Positions 1 to 9,921 of a stretch of DNA of 64,000 bases are shown here, piece after piece. The notes under the pieces were generated by a model, which searched no databases, had not been told where the DNA came from, and worked only from the letters and a program-made list of their open reading frames with translations. The stretch comes from Falsihalocynthiibacter arcticus. Its GTDB lineage: Bacteria; Pseudomonadota; Alphaproteobacteria; Rhodobacterales; Rhodobacteraceae. Numbering within the stretch: position 1 is the stretch's first letter; the number at the start of each line of letters is the position of its first letter. The stretch covers positions 3,873,501-3,937,500 of the forward strand of contig NZ_CP014327.1 in the NCBI RefSeq assembly GCF_000812665.2, read 5' to 3'. The position numbers were made by a program, and so were the translations under genes.

Positions 1-71
1 GTATGGGCAGCTTTATTGCCCATCGTGGTCTTGAGCTACGGTGTGCGGGTTTCTTGGGCTATCATTTCTTA

Positions 72-1123
72 AAGCGTCGAGCTTAAATATTGAATCGATA
101 GGATTCCGTTGAGTTCAGTTTTGTGATTCACTCTGGTTGGGAGGATGGATCATGTCAGCAGCATTACCGATGGCGCTTCGGGCGCGGTTTCAAGAGTACA
201 TTGAGGAAGGGTTGAGCGGTCGTGCGGCGGCGGCGCGTTTGAAGGTTTCGGCGGCCACGGGCGTTCGCTGGCTTCGCAGAATCCGTGAGCGAGGCAATGC
301 CACACCGGATGTCCAAGGGCGACCAAAAGGACACGGAAAGCTCGCGCTCCACCGTGAGTTTCTTGTAGAGTTGGTCGCGCAGGATGGTGACATCACACTG
401 CCAGAACTGGCCGGAGCGCTGAAGGCCGCCACGGGTGTTGTTGCCCATTCTGCATCTATCGGACGGTTCCTGCGCAAACTTGGTTACACGTACAAAAAAA
501 GTCACTGGTGGCCACCGAGCGGCTCCGCGCCCATGTGAAGCTGCGTCGTCGGGACTGGTTCCGGTACCGTATTCCGGCAATGCAAGCGCATCCTGAACGG
601 CTCGTCTTCATAGACGAGACGTCAGTAAAAACCAATCTGACCCGACTACGTGGGCGCAGTCTATGCGGAAAGCGTCTGGAAATGGACGCACCGTTTGGGG
701 CGTGGGGCACTCAGACGTTCATTGCAGGCCTGACGCAAGATAACCTGATTGCACCATGGGTCATCAAGGGGGCGATGGATGGTGAGGCGTTTGAAGTCTA
801 CGTCCGCAATGTCCTTGCCCCGGAACTGCGACCAGGCACTGTCGTCATTTGCGACAACCTTGCCACCCATTACAACAAGGCGGCTGCAGAAGCCTTGCGG
901 GAAGTCGGGTGCTGGTTCCTCTACCTGCCGCCGTACTCACCCGATCTCAACCCCATTGAAATGGCCTTCTCAAAACTCAAAGCCCACCTTCGAAGGATCG
1001 GAGCCAGAACATTTGACCAGATGTTCGATGCCCTCGCCAAAATTTGCAATCTCTTCACGCCAGACGAATGCTGGAACTTCTTTTGTGAGGCGGGATACGG
1101 ATCAAGTTAAAAGCTCGATGCTT
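72..1123 (+). mobile_element. IS630-family insertion sequence, copy 1 of 3
   Basis: A 1052-bp element bounded by imperfect terminal inverted repeats. The left end reads AAGCGTCGAGCTT and the right end, reverse-complemented, reads AAGCATCGAGCTT (one mismatch). A TA dinucleotide flanks each side (70-71 and 1124-1125), the target duplication expected of IS630/Tc1-like elements. The same element recurs at 11737-12788 (same orientation) and 50277-51328 (inverted). All three encode identical proteins in several frames, so the copies are close to identical at nucleotide level and probably recent. What was interrupted at this site is not recognisable. Confidence 0.93.
152..1110 (+). CDS. IS630-family transposase, two frames joined by a -1 frameshift
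   Basis: DDE transposase made from two overlapping frames. The first (ATG at 152, preceded by GGAGG) encodes the helix-turn-helix DNA-binding part and runs to 538. The second, in the -1 frame, runs to 1110 and carries the catalytic domain: FIDETS (first Asp), VICDN (second Asp) and the SPDLNPIE region (Glu). The frames join at a run of seven A followed by G (494-501), a typical slippery site. Reading through it gives a continuous protein of about 319 residues (YKK then SLVATERL). The ATG at 137 in the same frame is less likely because the good ribosome site lies just before 152. Confidence 0.9.
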
Positions 1124-1125
1124 TA

Positions 1126-1593
1126 GGGCTGCCGAATCCGGCGTGGCGAAGTTCGGCGCGCGCGGATTCGCTCTGTTTGGCGCGGGTGTGCAGACTTCCT
1201 GCCCATCGGTGATTGAAAATCGACGCCTACGCCGCACTTCCGGTCTTGGTCCAGAGATTCTCCGGCGAAAAAGTGATAAGCCTCATTCTGAACTGCCTCC
1301 ATTTGATCAGACGGGCCTTCTATGGTCTGGCCCGTTATTCCGCAACGGTCGCAGCGCCAAAGCAATCGGATCGGGATTATCCCTTCGATTCCCTTCAAGT
1401 GTTCCTCATTTTTCCCGCGCTCTTCTCACTAATTAAATGGCTACTGCTCATTGAATTTCAATGACGTCACCGGGACGTAGGCGTTGTTTTGCTGATCCCA
1501 GAAAGCCTTTTTCACCCCATTGTTCCAGCACAGAAATTTCGCTTTGAGCCGAGACAAACCTGCTTGATGGCGGACGAACGCTGATATCTTTTT
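1126..1593. other. Gene-poor stretch between IS630 and the permease gene
   Basis: No convincing gene. A minus-strand frame (1123-1398, TTG start) contains a CDRCG zinc-ribbon-like motif but runs into the IS end, so it could be the truncated 5' part of a small protein. Just downstream of the permease stop there is a second minus-strand open stretch ending in RPGDVIEIQ without a start codon, which looks like a gene remnant. Neither can be assigned. Confidence 0.4.
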
Positions 1594-3384
1594 TTAGGGC
1601 ACCAGTGGCCAAACGAGCGGGATCAGCAACACCGTCGTTGCCCCGATAATGATATTCATCGGAACACCGATCTTGAGGAAATCAGTAAATCTGTACCCAC
1701 CAGCGTTATAGACGAGCGTATTGGTCTGGTAGCCGATTGGCGTCGCAAAGCTTGCGCTTGCAGCAAACATCACAGCTACAACGAAAGGACGCGGATCAAG
1801 GCCAAGCTGGATTGCCACGCCCGCAGCGATCGGTGCCAGCAGGACGGCGACTGCATTGTTGGTGACCAGCTCCGTCAGGATCGACGTCAGGGCAAAGACC
1901 AGTGCAAGGGCGACAATCGGTTGGACCGTGGACAGCAGCGGCGATACCTTGGCGACGATCAGCGCAAGCGCCCCCGAATTGTCCAATGCGCTCCCCAATG
2001 TCAGCATCGAAACGATCAGCAACAGCAACCGGCCGTCGATCGCCCCCACTCCTTCATCCGCATCAATGCAGTTTGTCAGCAAAACCACCGCAACCCCGAT
2101 CAGCGCAAGGGTCAGGATCGGGGCCACATTCAGAGCCGCCAAAACAACAACGGCAACCATGGTGGCAATCGCGATGGGGGCTTTCTTGCGGCGAAAGCCC
2201 CGCGAGGTCACGGGGGAAAGCTCGATCAACTGTTCTTCGACGGCAAGCCGCGTGATATCTTCCTGCGCACCGTCAAGTAGGAGAGTATCGCCGACCTCCA
2301 GTTTCATCTTTGCAAGACGCATGTCGACCGCTGCTCCCTTTCGGTGGAGTGCGACCGGATAGACCCCGAAACGGCGGCGCCACTGCAAGCGCCCGACCAT
2401 TCTGTGCAACGCTTTCGAATTCGGGCCGATCAGGACCTCGACAATCGACGTGCGCCGGGCGGTCGACGGCTCGGTGCCCAGAACGGCGTTGCCCACCGCA
2501 GCGCCGTCGCGAAACCCCATTATCTCGGTATCTGTGGTCTTCACAACCACAACATCACCAGCCGCCATCGTCGATGTGGCGAGGGTTGCGCGCAGGGAAA
2601 GGTCGCCACAGACAAGATCAACGACCCGACTTCCGGCCTTCTTGAAAGCGTCAACTTCCAGCACAGTCTTGCCGATCAATGGCGAGCCCGCAGGAATAAA
2701 CAGTTCAACCAGCCAGGTGCGGCCGTCGCGCTTGGACTGAACCTCTCCGACCGTCTGTCGCACGGGCAGAAGGCGCGGAGCGGCGATTGCCAGAAAAGCT
2801 CCGCCAACGATGGTGACGACGATTCCGACAGGCGCGATCTCGAACAGACTGAACGGTGCCATCCCCAGATCGCGTGCAACGCCATCCACCAGCAGATTCG
2901 TCGAGGTCCCGATCAGCGAACAGGTGCCGCCAAGAATAACCATGTAAGACAGCGGGATAAGAAGGTGCGAAGCCGCAATCTTCATCTGACGCGCAAGGGT
3001 GATCACGACCGGAATCAGCACAATGGCCACCGGTGTGTTGTTCATGAAAACCGAGGCCCCAGCGGCGGCACTGAAGAACAGCGCGAGTGTCAGGACCGGA
3101 CGGGTCGAGGCATATCGACCAAGGACATTGCTGAGGGCCTCAAGTACGCCCGTCCGGACAAGGGCCGCGCTGAGGACGAACATCGCGCCAATGGTTGCAG
3201 GTGCAGGATTAGCGAGCGCGTCCAGAACATCGGTCGGCTTGACAAGTCCGATGGCAAGAGCTGTTGCCGCCCCGCAAAAGGCGACAACATCCGGGGATCG
3301 CAGTTCCAAGACAAAGGCTGTAAAAACACCGAGGAACAAGATTACGGCAACGTAAGGTGCCAGTGTCAAAAAGTCGATTTCCAT
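1594..3384 (-). CDS. SLC13-family permease with two TrkA-C (RCK_C) domains
   Basis: Inner-membrane permease of 596 residues. Hydrophobic segments fill residues 1-210 and 400-596 and contain the family-type stretches MNNTPVAIVLIP and GTSTNLLVDG. Two soluble RCK_C/TrkA-C regulatory domains lie between them, at about 215-300 and 305-390. This domain order is the usual one for bacterial SLC13 permeases annotated as sulfate, phosphate or dicarboxylate transporters. The substrate cannot be read from the sequence. The ATG is preceded by AAAGGAG at good spacing. The gene lies downstream of secDF on the same strand but is separated from it by a hairpin. Confidence 0.88.
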   Translation of the reverse strand: MEIDFLTLAPYVAVILFLGVFTAFVLELRSPDVVAFCGAATALAIGLVKPTDVLDALANPAPATIGAMFVLSAALVRTGVLEALSNVLGRYASTRPVLTLALFFSAAAGASVFMNNTPVAIVLIPVVITLARQMKIAASHLLIPLSYMVILGGTCSLIGTSTNLLVDGVARDLGMAPFSLFEIAPVGIVVTIVGGAFLAIAAPRLLPVRQTVGEVQSKRDGRTWLVELFIPAGSPLIGKTVLEVDAFKKAGSRVVDLVCGDLSLRATLATSTMAAGDVVVVKTTDTEIMGFRDGAAVGNAVLGTEPSTARRTSIVEVLIGPNSKALHRMVGRLQWRRRFGVYPVALHRKGAAVDMRLAKMKLEVGDTLLLDGAQEDITRLAVEEQLIELSPVTSRGFRRKKAPIAIATMVAVVVLAALNVAPILTLALIGVAVVLLTNCIDADEGVGAIDGRLLLLIVSMLTLGSALDNSGALALIVAKVSPLLSTVQPIVALALVFALTSILTELVTNNAVAVLLAPIAAGVAIQLGLDPRPFVVAVMFAASASFATPIGYQTNTLVYNAGGYRFTDFLKIGVPMNIIIGATTVLLIPLVWPLVP

Positions 3385-3526
3385 GATGTGTTCAGGCTCC
3401 TTTAGGCCAGTGGCGACGCGGGTTCAGGCTCTCTCGACTTGAACTGCATCCTTGTTTTCTTATCATACATTCAGGTGCAAGAAACGGTCAGAGTGACCTT
3501 GCCCAGCGAACTGCGATAGAGGTATC

Positions 3527-3551
3527 TCGCCGGGGGATTGCGCCCCGGCGA
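3527..3551 (-). terminator. Hairpin after secDF
   Basis: A perfect 9-bp GC-rich stem (TCGCCGGGG and CCCCGGCGA) with a 7-nt loop lies 10 bases after the secDF stop codon. No clear U-tract follows, so strong termination is uncertain. Confidence 0.5.
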
Positions 3552-3560
3552 TGGTCGTTT

Positions 3561-6023
3561 TCAGGCCAGATTGCGCAGGGCATCCGGCATAACCGCAACC
3601 TTGTTGCGCTGCGCGAGCCAGGCGAGTACCGGACCCGCCACAAACAACGAAGACGCGGTGGCGATTGTCACGCCCGCAATCATTGGCCAGGCAAAGCCCG
3701 ATACCGCTGGCCCACCCCAGATCGCCATCGGCACAATCGCTGCGAGCGTTGTACCAGAGGTAAAGATGCACCGAGCCAGAACCTGATTGAGACTTCGGTC
3801 GATGACATCAGCCAAGGGGTCTTCATGGCCTTCAGCAAGGTGTTCGCGGATCCGGTCATAGACCACGACCTTGTCGTTGACCGAATAACCGATCAGCGTC
3901 AGCAAGGCGACGATGGTGGTCAGGTTCACCTCCCATCCCATTAGGGCGATGAAGCCAAAGGTTTTGGTGACGTCAAGGAAAAGCACCGCGATGGCCCCAG
4001 CAGCAAAGTGCCATTCGAACCGGACCCAAATATAGGCCAGCATCGCCAGGACCGCGAGGCCAAGTGCCAGCAAGCCGGTGGTTGCCAGTTCGCCGCTGAT
4101 CGTTGGGCCAACAAGGTCGATCTGGTTGAACACCGCATCTGGGATCACGTCTGTTGCTGCACGTTCGACCGCGGCAACCGTGGCCTGCCCGACCTCACCC
4201 TGCACCCGGATCAGCGCTTCATTGGGATTGCCGAAGGCCTGCAGGCTCGCGTCGCCCGGTACCTGTTGCGCGATGGCGGCACGCAACTCGGACAATGGGA
4301 CGGGCACGTCCGAGCGCAGGACCATCTGCACCCCGCCGGTAAAATCAATCCCAAGGTTAGGCCCAGGCACCGCAAGCAGGCCCAGCGACCCCACTGACAG
4401 CACTGCCGATATTGCAAGTGCGAGTCGCCCGCGCCGCATGAAGGAAAGTCTCCTCGGCGCTGGCACGCCACCAAACAGCGGCGCGATGGCGAGCCGCTTG
4501 AGTTTGCGGCGACGCACCAGCGTCTCCATCATGAACCGCATCACCGCGACCGCCGTGAACATCGAGATGACGATGCCAAGGCTCATCGTGACGGCAAATC
4601 CCCGGATCGCCCCGGCGCCAAACATGAAAAGCAACACCATCGCCAGTAGCGTTGTGATGTTGGCGTCAAGGATTGTCGCCCAGGCCCGCCCATAACCGAG
4701 CGTCAGCGCCTTGATCGCGATCGCACCTTTGGCGGTTTCTTCGCGGATACGGCTAAAGATCAGGATGTTGCTGTCCACTGCAATGCCAAGACACAGGATG
4801 ATCCCGGCGATCCCCGGTAACGTCAGCGTCGCCCCCAAAAGTCCCAACGCGGTCAGCGTAAGCATTACGTTCAGCCCAAGAATGGCGCTGGCCAGAAGGC
4901 CCCAACCGCCGTAAAGCCCGACCATGATCGCCACCACCAGCACCAGACCTATTGCGCCCGTCACCAACCCCGCACGGATGGAATCCGCACCAAGTGTTGC
5001 ACCCACGCTGCGTTCCTCGATCACGTCGAGCGAGGCAGGAAGTGCGCCCGAGGTCAGAAGCACCGCCAACGTCTGCGCCTCCTCAAGCGTGAAATCACCG
5101 GTGATCTGACCTTGGCCGCCCGGAATGGCCTGCTGGATGACCGGGGCGGTCAGAACTTCACCATCCAAAACAACCGCAAACCTTTGACCGATATTGGCGG
5201 CCGTAATCTGGGCAAATGCAACGCCGCCCTGCCGGTCGAAATTAAAGGTAACCATCGGCTGGCCGGTGTCGGGTTCGAACCCCGAGGCCGCCGCATCCAG
5301 CTGATCGCCCGACAGTGCCACACGGTCTTCAACTGGGATCTCGCCCGTGCCGTCCCGAAACGTCAGCAGCGTCACGCCCGGTCCGGGCCCCGATGCGACC
5401 ATCTGGAAACTCATCTTTGCAGTCGATCCCAAGAGCGCGCGCAATTGGGCCGGGTTCTCGACGCCCGGCATCTGGACAAGGATGCGATCATCGCCGGCCC
5501 GGCTGATCACCGGCTCGGAGACACCGACCTGATCAACCCGGTGGCGGATCACTTCGAGGCTGGCATCGGCGGCATCGCTTGCCGCGCGATCAAGTCCGGA
5601 TGAAGTTAGGGACAACCGCACTAGGCCGTCGGACAGGTCGAGGGTAAAGTCCGGTGGGATACCGGACTGAGCGGTGGCGGACGCCGCCACCTGCAAAGCC
5701 GCAAGTAGCGCGTCGTTTGCGGGAGCAGACAGTGCGGTGCCGTTCACCCGGATCGTTGCCGGGTTCAGGTTCAACGTGCGCATCTCGGATACAAGTATCT
5801 GACGCAACTCCTCAAGGCGCGCGGTTGCCAGATCCGCGCGATTGATGGCGAGCAGCAGATGCGCGCCACCCTGCAGATCAAGGCCGAGTGAGACCGTCTG
5901 GCTGGTTGCCCAAGGCGGCAGCGTGTCGCGTATGTCTTTGGAAAGAAAGTTCGGAAGGGCCGTCACCACTGCCAGTAGCAGAAGGACGGCATAGGTCATC
6001 ACAACCCATGCTGGTCGGCGCAT
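3561..6023 (-). CDS. secDF: Protein translocase SecDF (fused SecD-SecF)
   Basis: A single 820-residue protein joining SecD and SecF, the membrane proteins that use the proton gradient to help pull preproteins through SecYEG. The SecD signature LGLDLQGGAHL lies near residues 47-57. The SecF signature LGIDFTGGVQ lies near residue 557, followed by a second set of six membrane segments. The ATG at 6023 is chosen because it starts directly before the first membrane helix (MRRPAWVVMTYAVLL) and has AAAGGA upstream. The frame stays open further 5' but that part is not SecD-like. SecD and SecF are often separate genes in alphaproteobacteria and yajC is not adjacent, so this may be an additional copy. 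Confidence 0.93.
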   Translation of the reverse strand: MRRPAWVVMTYAVLLLLAVVTALPNFLSKDIRDTLPPWATSQTVSLGLDLQGGAHLLLAINRADLATARLEELRQILVSEMRTLNLNPATIRVNGTALSAPANDALLAALQVAASATAQSGIPPDFTLDLSDGLVRLSLTSSGLDRAASDAADASLEVIRHRVDQVGVSEPVISRAGDDRILVQMPGVENPAQLRALLGSTAKMSFQMVASGPGPGVTLLTFRDGTGEIPVEDRVALSGDQLDAAASGFEPDTGQPMVTFNFDRQGGVAFAQITAANIGQRFAVVLDGEVLTAPVIQQAIPGGQGQITGDFTLEEAQTLAVLLTSGALPASLDVIEERSVGATLGADSIRAGLVTGAIGLVLVVAIMVGLYGGWGLLASAILGLNVMLTLTALGLLGATLTLPGIAGIILCLGIAVDSNILIFSRIREETAKGAIAIKALTLGYGRAWATILDANITTLLAMVLLFMFGAGAIRGFAVTMSLGIVISMFTAVAVMRFMMETLVRRRKLKRLAIAPLFGGVPAPRRLSFMRRGRLALAISAVLSVGSLGLLAVPGPNLGIDFTGGVQMVLRSDVPVPLSELRAAIAQQVPGDASLQAFGNPNEALIRVQGEVGQATVAAVERAATDVIPDAVFNQIDLVGPTISGELATTGLLALGLAVLAMLAYIWVRFEWHFAAGAIAVLFLDVTKTFGFIALMGWEVNLTTIVALLTLIGYSVNDKVVVYDRIREHLAEGHEDPLADVIDRSLNQVLARCIFTSGTTLAAIVPMAIWGGPAVSGFAWPMIAGVTIATASSLFVAGPVLAWLAQRNKVAVMPDALRNLA

Positions 6024-6069
6024 TTTTAGTATCCTTTGGTGCCTGAGTGTTCGGTTTGACGTCGGGATG

Positions 6070-6426
6070 TCAGACCGCAGGCGGCCCCCGAACTGGCGGA
6101 AGGATAGTGATTGCAGGAGTAGAAACGGATGCCACATATTGCCACGACACACGCGCCAGCGTTAGTCGTTGTTTGGGAACTTTTGGTGCGGGCGCAGTGG
6201 CCTGCGGTGTGTCGCCCTCGGGCAATGGCGCGCGTATCAGATGGCTCTGCGCCGTAAGGATGACCGGAGCAAATGCGGTCACAATTGCCTCAACGGGGCC
6301 ATTGTGCGTGGCCGTTCGTTTCGCGCCGACATGATGCGCCCCAAAAAGCGCAACCGCCAGCACAAGGGATAGCCGCGACAAAATCGCGGCTATCCCCCTT
6401 GCGGCTTGGCCACGCTCCTTTGTCAT
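6070..6426 (-). CDS. Small hypothetical protein, translationally coupled to the antiporter
   Basis: A 118-residue protein of unknown function. One hydrophobic stretch near residues 11-35 could be a membrane anchor or signal. The remainder is rich in Pro and Ala. It is probably real because its ATG overlaps the antiporter stop in an ATGA (6423-6426) and because it sits between two genes on the same strand. No family recognised. Confidence 0.5.
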   Translation of the reverse strand: MTKERGQAARGIAAILSRLSLVLAVALFGAHHVGAKRTATHNGPVEAIVTAFAPVILTAQSHLIRAPLPEGDTPQATAPAPKVPKQRLTLARVSWQYVASVSTPAITILPPVRGPPAV

Positions 6427-7343
6427 CCCTGCGCCGCCCAGACATAGGCGGCATATCCCGCCAGCATCACGACCCCAATGCCGCGTCCAATCACCGGCCG
6501 GGTCAGCAGAAGCAAGGTCAACACCAGCGACACGGCAATCATCGCCGGAAGGTCGAAGGTCAGGAACCGCGACGCCACCGGGATTGGCGCGATCAGTGCG
6601 GTGACGCCGAGAATGCCCAGAACGTTGAAGATGTTCGACCCGATGATATTGCCGATAGCGATTTCGGACTGACGGCGAAAGGCCGCGATCAAGGATGTGG
6701 CAAGTTCCGGTAGGGACGTTCCGACGGCGACGATTGTCAGTCCGATGAATGCCTCCGAAATGCCATACCCACGCGCGATCGAGACTGCGCCGTCTACCAA
6801 AAATCGCGCGCCGACCATCAAGGCGACAAGCCCGCCGATGACCCAGAGCACCGACACAAGCGTTGAGGCCGGAGGTTCCAGACTGTCGTCCTCCGCCGCG
6901 GCCTCACCCGACTTCAGATAGGCCCAGATCAGATAGGCCACCAAGACGCCGAACAGAACCAGCCCGGACAGGCGCGTCATCTGGCCAAAGGCGAAAATCG
7001 GTACCAGCAAAAGTGCCACTGACATCATAACCGCCGTGTCGCGCCGCAGGGTCGCGCCCATGACCTTGATCGGCCAGACCAGAGCCGAGAGGCCGACGAT
7101 CAGCAAGATGTTGGCGATGTTGGACCCGATGATGTTGCCCAACGCGATATCGGGAACGCCGCGCCAAGCTGCGTCGACCGAAACCAGAAGTTCAGGCGTA
7201 GATGTGCCGAAGCCCACGACAGTCAGGCCGATCAGCAGCGGCGGGATCGCCAAGCGCCGAGCGATGCCGACACTGCCCCGCACAAGCGCCTCGCCGCCGA
7301 AGAACAGACCGAGCAGTCCGACGAACAGGTAAAAATAGTCCAA
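6423..7343 (-). CDS. Calcium/sodium antiporter (CaCA family, YrbG-like)
   Basis: Inner-membrane cation exchanger of 306 residues made of two inverted repeats. Each repeat carries the CaCA alpha motif: VGFGTSTPELLVS followed by GNIIGSNIANI in the first half, and VAVGTSLPELATS followed by GNIIGSNIFNV in the second. The acidic residues in these motifs bind the cation. The start is a TTG at 7343 with a G-rich site about 8 bases upstream; no better ATG is in frame. Downstream it overlaps a small gene by 4 bases, so both are probably in one transcript. Confidence 0.93.
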   Translation of the reverse strand: MDYFYLFVGLLGLFFGGEALVRGSVGIARRLAIPPLLIGLTVVGFGTSTPELLVSVDAAWRGVPDIALGNIIGSNIANILLIVGLSALVWPIKVMGATLRRDTAVMMSVALLLVPIFAFGQMTRLSGLVLFGVLVAYLIWAYLKSGEAAAEDDSLEPPASTLVSVLWVIGGLVALMVGARFLVDGAVSIARGYGISEAFIGLTIVAVGTSLPELATSLIAAFRRQSEIAIGNIIGSNIFNVLGILGVTALIAPIPVASRFLTFDLPAMIAVSLVLTLLLLTRPVIGRGIGVVMLAGYAAYVWAAQG

Positions 7344-7582
7344 ATTGTTGCCCCCAGGGGCGAGTGATGTGCCCTTGATTGAAAATTATGGATGAGGCCG
7401 AGCGCTTGCAAGGGCTGCCCAAAGATAATTCTCGGACGGACAAGCCGCACAAATATGCTACGCAGCGACCCTTGAAGGAAAGCAGTGGCGACACGACTTC
7501 TAATATTGGATCCCAAGGCGGGAGGACGTTACCCATTCCTGCCAAAAGAAAAGCGCCAGCGCAGAAACAAAGGAGATGGTGG

Positions 7583-8557
7583 ATGACCACCATGATCTCA
7601 TCATCGAGTACCATGTCAAAAGGCGACGCCTCCGGTCCTGACGGCTATGCATATTTTGCTGACCGACGGAAAAGGGTCGACCAATTCATTGATCACCACT
7701 TTACCTGGCCTGGGACCTTGCATCTACACAGCGCGGCGTTTGGTTGGGATGTCCTGCGTGCGCCGATCAACGTGATCCTGTCTCCGGTCCTCGTCCTGAC
7801 TCGGATCGTCGCCATTGTGTGTCGGCGGATCAGGTTGCCTGCAATTGCAAACTGGCTTGCGGCGCGGCGTATCCTGCTGCCCACGGCGGTCTCGCGTCGG
7901 GTAGAGGCTCTTATTGCGACTGACCTTCTGGTCCTGCCTATGTCGCAAGGGGCAGCGGCTTGTGACCCGAGTGCGCTGTCCCGCGCCGTTCTTGCAGCCC
8001 CCCAGTTTCGCGAGTTGATCCGTAAACGCGCAGACGCGGCAGAGGTGCAGGTTCTCGGTCAGAGGATTGCGGATGCGCTTGGTGACTACGCGGGGACGCG
8101 GTCGGCGGTGGCAGAGATGACCACGGGCCTGGTCACGCTGACCGTGGGCGCGTTTGTGTTCCAAGCTCTGACACCTGGCATGATATCGATGGCACCCGGC
8201 GTTGCGGACGCCATGGCCCAGACCACTGCTATTGCGGAGTTTCCCATGGGTCAGACCATCGGAGGCCTATGGTACGGCATGTTCCCCACAGGCGCATCAC
8301 CCCTGTTTTTTGCCACAAGTGTGACGATCCTTATCATGATTGGGTCGGTCTTTGCCGCGTTTGCGGGTGTGCTGGCCGATCCGATCCAGAGCCGTCTTGG
8401 CATTCACCGCCGTCGTCTAATGCGCCTGATCGATACGCTTGAGGTGGAGCTTTGCGGTTCCGGCGACAAGCCCTTCGCCGTACGCGAACACTACTACGCT
8501 CGGCTTTGGGACCTTTGGGATATCGTCGGAAGTGCATTTCGGCTCTTTCGGAATTAG
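7583..8557 (+). CDS. Membrane protein of unknown function (DUF6635-like?)
   Basis: A 324-residue protein. Hydrophobic stretches lie around residues 50-75, 170-190 and 235-260, and the C-terminus is rich in aromatic and charged residues (HYYARLWDLWD). I recall similar roseobacter proteins under DUF6635, but this is a weak recollection. The ATG at 7583 is chosen because AAAGGAG ends 7 bases before it. The gene is divergent from the antiporter and upstream of a CNNM/CorC-type protein. Confidence 0.7.
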   Translation: MTTMISSSSTMSKGDASGPDGYAYFADRRKRVDQFIDHHFTWPGTLHLHSAAFGWDVLRAPINVILSPVLVLTRIVAIVCRRIRLPAIANWLAARRILLPTAVSRRVEALIATDLLVLPMSQGAAACDPSALSRAVLAAPQFRELIRKRADAAEVQVLGQRIADALGDYAGTRSAVAEMTTGLVTLTVGAFVFQALTPGMISMAPGVADAMAQTTAIAEFPMGQTIGGLWYGMFPTGASPLFFATSVTILIMIGSVFAAFAGVLADPIQSRLGIHRRRLMRLIDTLEVELCGSGDKPFAVREHYYARLWDLWDIVGSAFRLFRN

Positions 8558-8643
8558 CGCGCGGCTGGATAGGCCTGCATCGTGGTATTTAACACAAAAC
8601 CTGTGAAATGGATTCCGGAACTGTCCGGTAAAAGTTGGAGAGA

Positions 8644-9921
8644 ATGGTCTTAGAAATTGCAGTCGTCATTCTGCTCACGTTCATCAATGGCGTGCTGGCG
8701 ATGTCCGAACTTGCCATCGTGTCTGCCCGCCCCGCCCGATTGAAACTGATGGTTGACAAGGGCAGCAGGGGTGCCGCGATAGCCATCACGCTTGCCAAGG
8801 ACCCCGGTCGGTTCCTGTCCAGTGTTCAGATCGGCATCACACTGGTGGGGGTGTTAGCGGGCGCTTTCTCCGGTGCGACGCTTGGTGCGCGTTTGTCCTC
8901 ATCATTGGTTGAGGCGGGTTTGGCGGTGAAGTTTTCCCAGCCACTTGGTGTGGGGCTCGTGGTTGTGGCCATCACCTATCTGTCGCTGATCGTGGGCGAG
9001 CTTGTTCCCAAACAGATCGCTTTGCGTGCGCCCGAACAGGTCGCGGCCCGTATGGCGCCGATGATGGGGCTCATTGCGCGCGTCGCAGCACCGTTGATCT
9101 GGGTGCTTGATCGGTCCGGCAAGATTGTATTGCGTCTGCTCGGTCAGTCCGGCGCCCAGTCGCGAAAGGTGAGCGATGAAGAAGTGCGCCTGATCATCGC
9201 CGAGGCCGAAAGCACCGGAGCCATGAACCGCGCCGAAAGCGGGATGATCGCGGGTGTCATGCGCGTGGCCGATCGTACGGCGCGCGGGCTTATGACGCCG
9301 CGCCACGAGGTTGAAACGCTCAACGCATCCAGCAGCACAGCGCAGATCCTCAAACAGCTTCGCGGGATGAGCCGGTCCAGACTGCCGGTTCAGGACGGCG
9401 ATGCAGACGACATCATCGGCGTGTTGATGACACGCAACATTCTGGGGCCCGCCTTGATGAACGAACCCTTCGATTTGCGCGCCCTGCTGCGTGAAGCGCC
9501 GGTCGTCCAGGGTGGACAAAGCGCGTTGGAGGTCATCGAACGGTTGCGCACGGCGCCCGCGCATATGGTGCTCGTCTATGATGAATATGGCCATTTCGAA
9601 GGTATCATCACACCGATGGACGTTTTGGAGGCCATAACCGGCGACTTCCCGGACAGCGAAGCGGACGAAGCCAAAGTCGTCACACGTGTCGACGGATCGT
9701 ACCTAGTCGCGGACTGGATGCCCGTGGATGAATTCGCCGATCTGTTGTCGCTGGAGCTTGACGATGATCGTGATTACCAGACGGCAGCCGGATTTGTCCT
9801 TGAGAAGGTCGGCAGGCTGCCCGAGGTCGCGGAACGATTTGATCTGCAGAACTGGTCAATCGAAGTCGTCGATCTGGATGGTCGCCGCATTGACAAGCTG
9901 CTGGTAACGCGCGTGAACTAG
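8644..9921 (+). CDS. Hemolysin-family (CNNM/CorC-like) protein, DUF21 + CBS + CorC/HlyC
   Basis: Integral membrane protein of about 425 residues. An N-terminal DUF21 domain (residues 1-180; INGVLAMSELAIVSAR) has several membrane helices. A CBS pair follows (about 200-330, including MTPRHEVETL and YDEYGHFEGIITPMDVLEAITG), and then a C-terminal CorC/HlyC transporter-associated domain. Members are linked to magnesium or cobalt efflux; the older name 'hemolysin' has little support. The start is ambiguous between TTG at 8635 and ATG at 8644; GGAG lies only 3 bases from the ATG. Confidence 0.9.
   Translation: MVLEIAVVILLTFINGVLAMSELAIVSARPARLKLMVDKGSRGAAIAITLAKDPGRFLSSVQIGITLVGVLAGAFSGATLGARLSSSLVEAGLAVKFSQPLGVGLVVVAITYLSLIVGELVPKQIALRAPEQVAARMAPMMGLIARVAAPLIWVLDRSGKIVLRLLGQSGAQSRKVSDEEVRLIIAEAESTGAMNRAESGMIAGVMRVADRTARGLMTPRHEVETLNASSSTAQILKQLRGMSRSRLPVQDGDADDIIGVLMTRNILGPALMNEPFDLRALLREAPVVQGGQSALEVIERLRTAPAHMVLVYDEYGHFEGIITPMDVLEAITGDFPDSEADEAKVVTRVDGSYLVADWMPVDEFADLLSLELDDDRDYQTAAGFVLEKVGRLPEVAERFDLQNWSIEVVDLDGRRIDKLLVTRVN

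Noticed and set aside
2344-3405. A 353-codon plus-strand open frame
   Set aside because: It is antisense to the SLC13 permease, highly charged and low in hydrophobic residues, with no domain.
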